Below are positions 6,018-8,739 of a stretch of 8,739 nucleotides of DNA, piece by piece (position 1 is the first letter of the stretch; each line of letters opens with the position of its first letter). The position numbers were made by a program, and so were the translations under genes. The notes under the pieces are model-generated. The model saw only the letters and a program-made list of their open reading frames with translations, ran no database searches and had not been told where the DNA came from. Source of the stretch: Belnapia sp. (lineage in GTDB: Bacteria; Pseudomonadota; Alphaproteobacteria; Acetobacterales; Acetobacteraceae); the NCBI GenBank assembly GCA_028291445.1, contig JAQGIA010000151.1:1-8739 (forward strand), read 5' to 3'.

Positions 6018-7028
6018 ATGGGCGTTTGTTACGATGACGTTGTGGCGTCGTTTCAGATGGTGCTCGGCCGGTCCCCGGACAGCGAGGAGGCGGTGAATTA
6101 CCATCTGCGGCTCGGCTTCCGGGACCGCTTCGAGTTGGGCGCCTACATGTGCGCCACCGACGAATTCCGCGCCCGCTTCGACGCCATGGTGGCGGAAGGT
6201 TCGGTTGCGCCGAGCACGCGCCAGGTCTCGGACCGTCAGCGGCCGCTGACGGTGTTCCTGGGCGATCGGGTGCTGACCGAGACCCATCGCGGCTTGCGGA
6301 TCTACGTGGCACCGACCGACATGGATCTGGCGCCGCATATCCTGCTACGTGGGGTCTGGGAGACCCATGTCGAGCACGCGCTGCTGCGGCTGCTGCGGCC
6401 CGGCATGCATGCGGTCGATGTCGGGGCCAATATCGGCTATCACACGCTGACGATCGGCGCCGCGGTCGGCCATACCGGCTCGGTCCACGCCTTCGAGGCG
6501 AGCCCTGGCGTGGCGCGGTTGCTGCAGGCGAGCGTCTTCATCAATGGCATGTCGCCATGGGTCCAGGTCCATAACCGGGCAGCCATGGACCGTGACGGAA
6601 TGGTGATCCTGGCGGCACAGCCCGACCACTTCGGCAGCGGCAATGTGGTGCCGCCCGGCATGAACGACAGCTATCACCGCGAATACTCGAACCAGGTCGA
6701 GGTACCGGGGATCACCCTGGACGCCATGCTGCCCCAAGGCCGGCCGCTCGACCTCATCCGCATCGATATCGAGGGGTCCGAGCCGTTGGCCCTGCGTGGC
6801 GCGGCGGGGCTGATCCAGCAATCGCCCAATCTCCGCATCGTCAGCGAATGGTCGGTCGGGATGATGGCGGTGCGGACCGACCTCGGTGCTTTCGTCGGCT
6901 GGCTGGAGGGGCTGGGCTTCCGCTTCTGGCTGGTGACGGGCACCGGCGGGTTCGAGTCGCTGACGGTAAGCGCCATGCTGGAACTGCCGCACAGCGACGT
7001 GCTCATCAGCCGGCAGGATCCGGGTTAG
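6018..7028 (+). CDS. FkbM-family SAM-dependent methyltransferase with a short N-terminal helical domain
   Basis: With ATG 6018 the protein has 336 residues. Residues about 5-60 (YDDVVASFQMVLGRSPDSEEAVNYH ... YMCATDEFRARF) resemble the DUF4214-like helical unit found next to glycan-modifying enzymes. From about 130 the FkbM methyltransferase fold follows: SAM-binding motif AVDVGANIGYHTL (132-144), the acidic HAFEAS (E160), and LDLIRIDIEGSE (D250, E252), which ends the family core. FkbM enzymes O-methylate small molecules, glycolipids or polysaccharides; substrates cannot be told here. The start is uncertain: TTG 6000 and GTG 6012 and 6015 are also in frame, and no clear Shine-Dalgarno picks one. 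It stands alone, with no glycosyltransferases or export genes nearby, between a terminator and the convergent recR. Confidence 0.85.
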   Translation: MGVCYDDVVASFQMVLGRSPDSEEAVNYHLRLGFRDRFELGAYMCATDEFRARFDAMVAEGSVAPSTRQVSDRQRPLTVFLGDRVLTETHRGLRIYVAPTDMDLAPHILLRGVWETHVEHALLRLLRPGMHAVDVGANIGYHTLTIGAAVGHTGSVHAFEASPGVARLLQASVFINGMSPWVQVHNRAAMDRDGMVILAAQPDHFGSGNVVPPGMNDSYHREYSNQVEVPGITLDAMLPQGRPLDLIRIDIEGSEPLALRGAAGLIQQSPNLRIVSEWSVGMMAVRTDLGAFVGWLEGLGFRFWLVTGTGGFESLTVSAMLELPHSDVLISRQDPG

Positions 7029-7135
7029 CCATGGTTGGCGCAGAGGGATCCGCTCTGCGTGATTTACGCTTCCGGGGCTTTCACCTCAGACGATCGTGCC
7101 CTGTTAGGCGCTGCAGAACGCGAGGCTGAGGGCAG

Positions 7136-7153
7136 TGGACGCAGGCGCGTCCA
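7136..7153. terminator. Hairpin in the convergent FkbM/recR junction, probable terminator or 3' stabiliser
   Basis: A perfect 7-bp stem TGGACGC / GCGTCCA (7136-7142 and 7147-7153) closes on an AGGC loop. It lies between the methyltransferase stop (7028) and the recR stop (7184), 31 nt past the recR end. It has no T-tract. Its stem core is the same as that of the hairpin at 1748-1766. The rest of 7029-7183 holds no gene that I can support. Confidence 0.45.
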
Positions 7154-7183
7154 GACCGGCCAGCAGGCGTTTTCAGCGGCCTG

Positions 7184-7786
7184 TCAAAAACTCCGCCGCG
7201 CCTTCAGCGCCGCCGCCAGCGTACCTTCGTCCAGCACGTCCAAGGCCCCGCCCATCGGCACGCCCTGGGCCAGGCGGGTGACCTGCACGCCGCTGGCGGC
7301 CAGCCGGTCCGAGAGGTAATGCGCCGTGGTCGCGCCATCGACCGTGGCGGGCAGCGCGAGGATCACCTCCTCCACCGGCGCCTGGGCCTCGGCGATGCGG
7401 GCCAGCAGCGGCTGCACCGCCAGATCCTCCGGCCCGACCCCGCCGAGCGCCGAGAGCGTGCCGCCCAGCACGTGATAGAGGCCGCGATGGGCATGCGCCC
7501 GTTCCAGCGCCCAAAGCTCGGCCACGCCCTCGACCACGCAGATCAGCGTGCGGTCCCGCCGCGGGTCGGTGCAGATGCCGCAGGGGTTCTGGGCCGAGAG
7601 ATTGCCGCAGACCCGGCAGGGCTGCACCGCGGCGGCGGCGGCGCGCAGCGCATCGGCCAGCGGCAGCATCGCCTTCTCGGGGTGCATCAGCATCTTCAGC
7701 GCCGCCCGCCGGGCGCTGCGCCGGCCGAGGCCGGGTAGCCGGGCCAGCAACCCGACCAGCTGCTCGATCGGGTCCTGCTCGGCCAT
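7184..7786 (-). CDS. recR: Recombination mediator protein RecR
   Basis: The 200-residue product is a standard-length RecR. With RecF and RecO it helps load RecA onto SSB-coated single-stranded DNA at gaps. Residues 6-30 ([24 protein letters not shown]) form the N-terminal HhH region. A four-cysteine zinc motif follows (C57, C60, C69, C72), then the Toprim domain beginning [16 protein letters not shown] and including [19 protein letters not shown]. The C-terminal part ([26 protein letters not shown]) is the usual RecR ending. It is the last gene of the dnaX-ybaB-recR operon and starts 7 nt after ybaB ends. A GAGG just upstream of the ATG within the junction serves as ribosome binding site. Nothing is unusual in it. 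Confidence 0.97.
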   Translation of the reverse strand: MAEQDPIEQLVGLLARLPGLGRRSARRAALKMLMHPEKAMLPLADALRAAAAAVQPCRVCGNLSAQNPCGICTDPRRDRTLICVVEGVAELWALERAHAHRGLYHVLGGTLSALGGVGPEDLAVQPLLARIAEAQAPVEEVILALPATVDGATTAHYLSDRLAASGVQVTRLAQGVPMGGALDVLDEGTLAAALKARRSF

Positions 7787-7793
7787 CGGGGCC

Positions 7794-8129
7794 TCAGAAG
7801 GGCAACTTGAAGCCGCCCGGCAGGCCGCCGGGGATGTTCAGGCCGGCGGTCGCCTTGGACATCTCCTCGGCCATCATCGCCTCGACCTTGGTCTTGGCAT
7901 CGGCATGGGCGGCGACCAGCAGGTCTTCCAGCACCTCGCGGTCCTCGGCGAGCATCAGGCTGGGGTCGATCGAGACGCGCTTGAGGTCGCCCTTGCCGGA
8001 GAGCGTCACCTTCACCATCCCGCCGCCGGCCGCGCCATCCATCGTGGCGGCATCCAGCTTGGCCTGCATCTCGGCCATCTTGGACTGCATCTGCTGCGCC
8101 TGCTTCAGCATGTTGCCGAGGTTCTTCAT
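7794..8129 (-). CDS. ybaB: YbaB/EbfC-family nucleoid-associated protein
   Basis: The 111-residue protein begins [25 protein letters not shown], the typical Met/Gln/Lys-rich helix of the YbaB/EbfC family. The central beta-sheet segment ([23 protein letters not shown]) and a second helix ([28 protein letters not shown]) follow. Family members dimerise and bind DNA as nucleoid proteins. The C-terminus ends in a Gly/Pro-rich tail ([16 protein letters not shown]), common in alphaproteobacterial members. It sits between dnaX (9-nt gap) and recR (7-nt gap), the conserved gene order in many bacteria. The AAGG formed partly by the dnaX stop codon is the likely ribosome binding site. Confidence 0.96.
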   Translation of the reverse strand: MKNLGNMLKQAQQMQSKMAEMQAKLDAATMDGAAGGGMVKVTLSGKGDLKRVSIDPSLMLAEDREVLEDLLVAAHADAKTKVEAMMAEEMSKATAGLNIPGGLPGGFKLPF

Positions 8130-8138
8130 CGGGGTGCC

Positions 8139-8738
8139 TTACCTGTCGTCGTCGGGAGGTGGAACATCGTCGTAGTCGGTCGGTTCGCTCTCGTCCGAAA
8201 TTCCGGCGGCATCCTCGGGCTCGGCCGGCGCGGGCGCGGCGAAATCGGCGGGGCCGGCATCCACCAGCCCATAGGCGTCGGCGCTGGCGTCGCGGACGGA
8301 TTCGATGGTGGCGCCGGGGAAGGCGGCGAGCACCGCCTGGACCAGCGGATGGGATTGGGCGAGGCCACGGCGTTCGGTATCGGCGGTGCGACCCTGCTGC
8401 GCCAGGGTCGGCTCGCCCTCGGCATTGGTCAGGGCGATGGTCCAGCGCTGGCCGGTCCGCTCCGCCAGCAGGCCGGATAGCTCGGCGGCCAGGTCGCGCG
8501 GCGCGCCGGGCAGCACCCGCAGCTCGATCCGGCCGGGGGTGACGCGGACCGGATGGACGCTATGGACCAGATGGGCATGCAGCATGGCGCGGCGGCCGGA
8601 GGCCAGCGCCACCACGTCGCGCCAATGCTGCGGCTGCGCCTGGCCCTCGGCGGCAACGGCATCGGCCAGGACGGCGCCGCCATTGGCCGTGGCGCGCAGA
8701 CCGCCGCCGCCACCACCACCGCCGGCTGGCGCGGGGCC
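8139..8738 (-). CDS. dnaX: DNA polymerase III subunit tau/gamma, C-terminal part (5' end outside window)
   Basis: The frame is open to the right edge, giving the last 199 residues. It starts with a Gly-rich linker (PAGG..., eight Gly in a row). It then has a domain that reads QHWRDVVALASGRRAMLHAHLVHSVHPVRVTPGRIELRVLPGAP and continues with DLAAELSGLLAERTGQRWTIALTNAEGEPTL. This matches the tau C-terminal domain, which contacts the polymerase alpha subunit in the replisome. The end is an acidic, Pro-rich tail (EPTDYDDVPPPDDDR). The GTG at 8615 is internal, because the domain continues upstream of it. The AAA+ core and any gamma-making frameshift site are outside the window. First gene of the block with ybaB and recR. 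Confidence 0.9.
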   Translation of the reverse strand, partial: GPAPAGGGGGGGGLRATANGGAVLADAVAAEGQAQPQHWRDVVALASGRRAMLHAHLVHSVHPVRVTPGRIELRVLPGAPRDLAAELSGLLAERTGQRWTIALTNAEGEPTLAQQGRTADTERRGLAQSHPLVQAVLAAFPGATIESVRDASADAYGLVDAGPADFAAPAPAEPEDAAGISDESEPTDYDDVPPPDDDR

Positions 8739-8739
8739 G

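Noticed and set aside
7035..7319. 94-codon + strand frame between the methyltransferase and recR
   Set aside because: Half lies antisense to recR. The intergenic half has no recognisable domain or Shine-Dalgarno, and contains the hairpin at 7136-7153.
7548..8480. 310-codon + strand frame across recR, ybaB and dnaX
   Set aside because: It is antisense to three well-recognised genes and has low-complexity Gly/His/Leu composition.

Overview
The window is very GC-rich, with strong G/C bias at third codon positions, a dnaX-ybaB-recR block, an AapJ-type amino-acid binding protein and an exact general-stress (EcfG-type) promoter. Together these point to an alphaproteobacterium, most likely of the Acetobacteraceae/Roseomonas kind. 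The family-level placement is inference from protein flavour, not a database result. The region looks chromosomal. I see no IS element, phage gene, CRISPR array, tRNA or rRNA.

Layout. At the left edge (2-209, +) is the C-terminal tail of a coiled-coil protein that resembles RmuC. It overlaps by 4 nt a concentrative nucleoside transporter (CNT) gene (206-1455, +), which carries a one-base frameshift near 1085-1093. A small Pro/Thr-rich lipoprotein follows (1526-1729, +). It converges on an exported cupin (1804-2250, -), with a strong hairpin between the two. The cupin is divergent from a three-gene + strand cluster: an RpiR-type regulator (2366-3205), a class III PLP aminotransferase (3205-4542) and a periplasmic amino-acid binding protein (4560-5567). 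A CsbD stress protein (5650-5829) follows with its own apparent EcfG promoter and a textbook intrinsic terminator. Next is a solitary FkbM-family methyltransferase (about 6018-7028, +) behind a good sigma70-like promoter. It converges on the housekeeping operon dnaX (C-terminal part)-ybaB-recR, read on the minus strand from 8738 down to 7184.

How the genes work together. The RpiR-aminotransferase-binding-protein cluster looks like a locally regulated module for taking up and transaminating an amino compound. The regulator and aminotransferase overlap by 1 nt, and the binding protein starts 17 nt later. No permease or ATPase is present in the window. A near-perfect dyad lies exactly over the regulator's start codon and could be its own operator or an mRNA hairpin hiding the AUG. 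DnaX, YbaB and RecR form the well-known replication/recombination-repair operon.

I found no clear new multi-gene system. The observations most worth checking are the dyad over the RpiR start codon, the EcfG promoter of csbD, the same hairpin core at both convergent gene junctions, the frameshifted CNT with an altered base-recognition motif, and the cupin lacking two of four canonical metal ligands.
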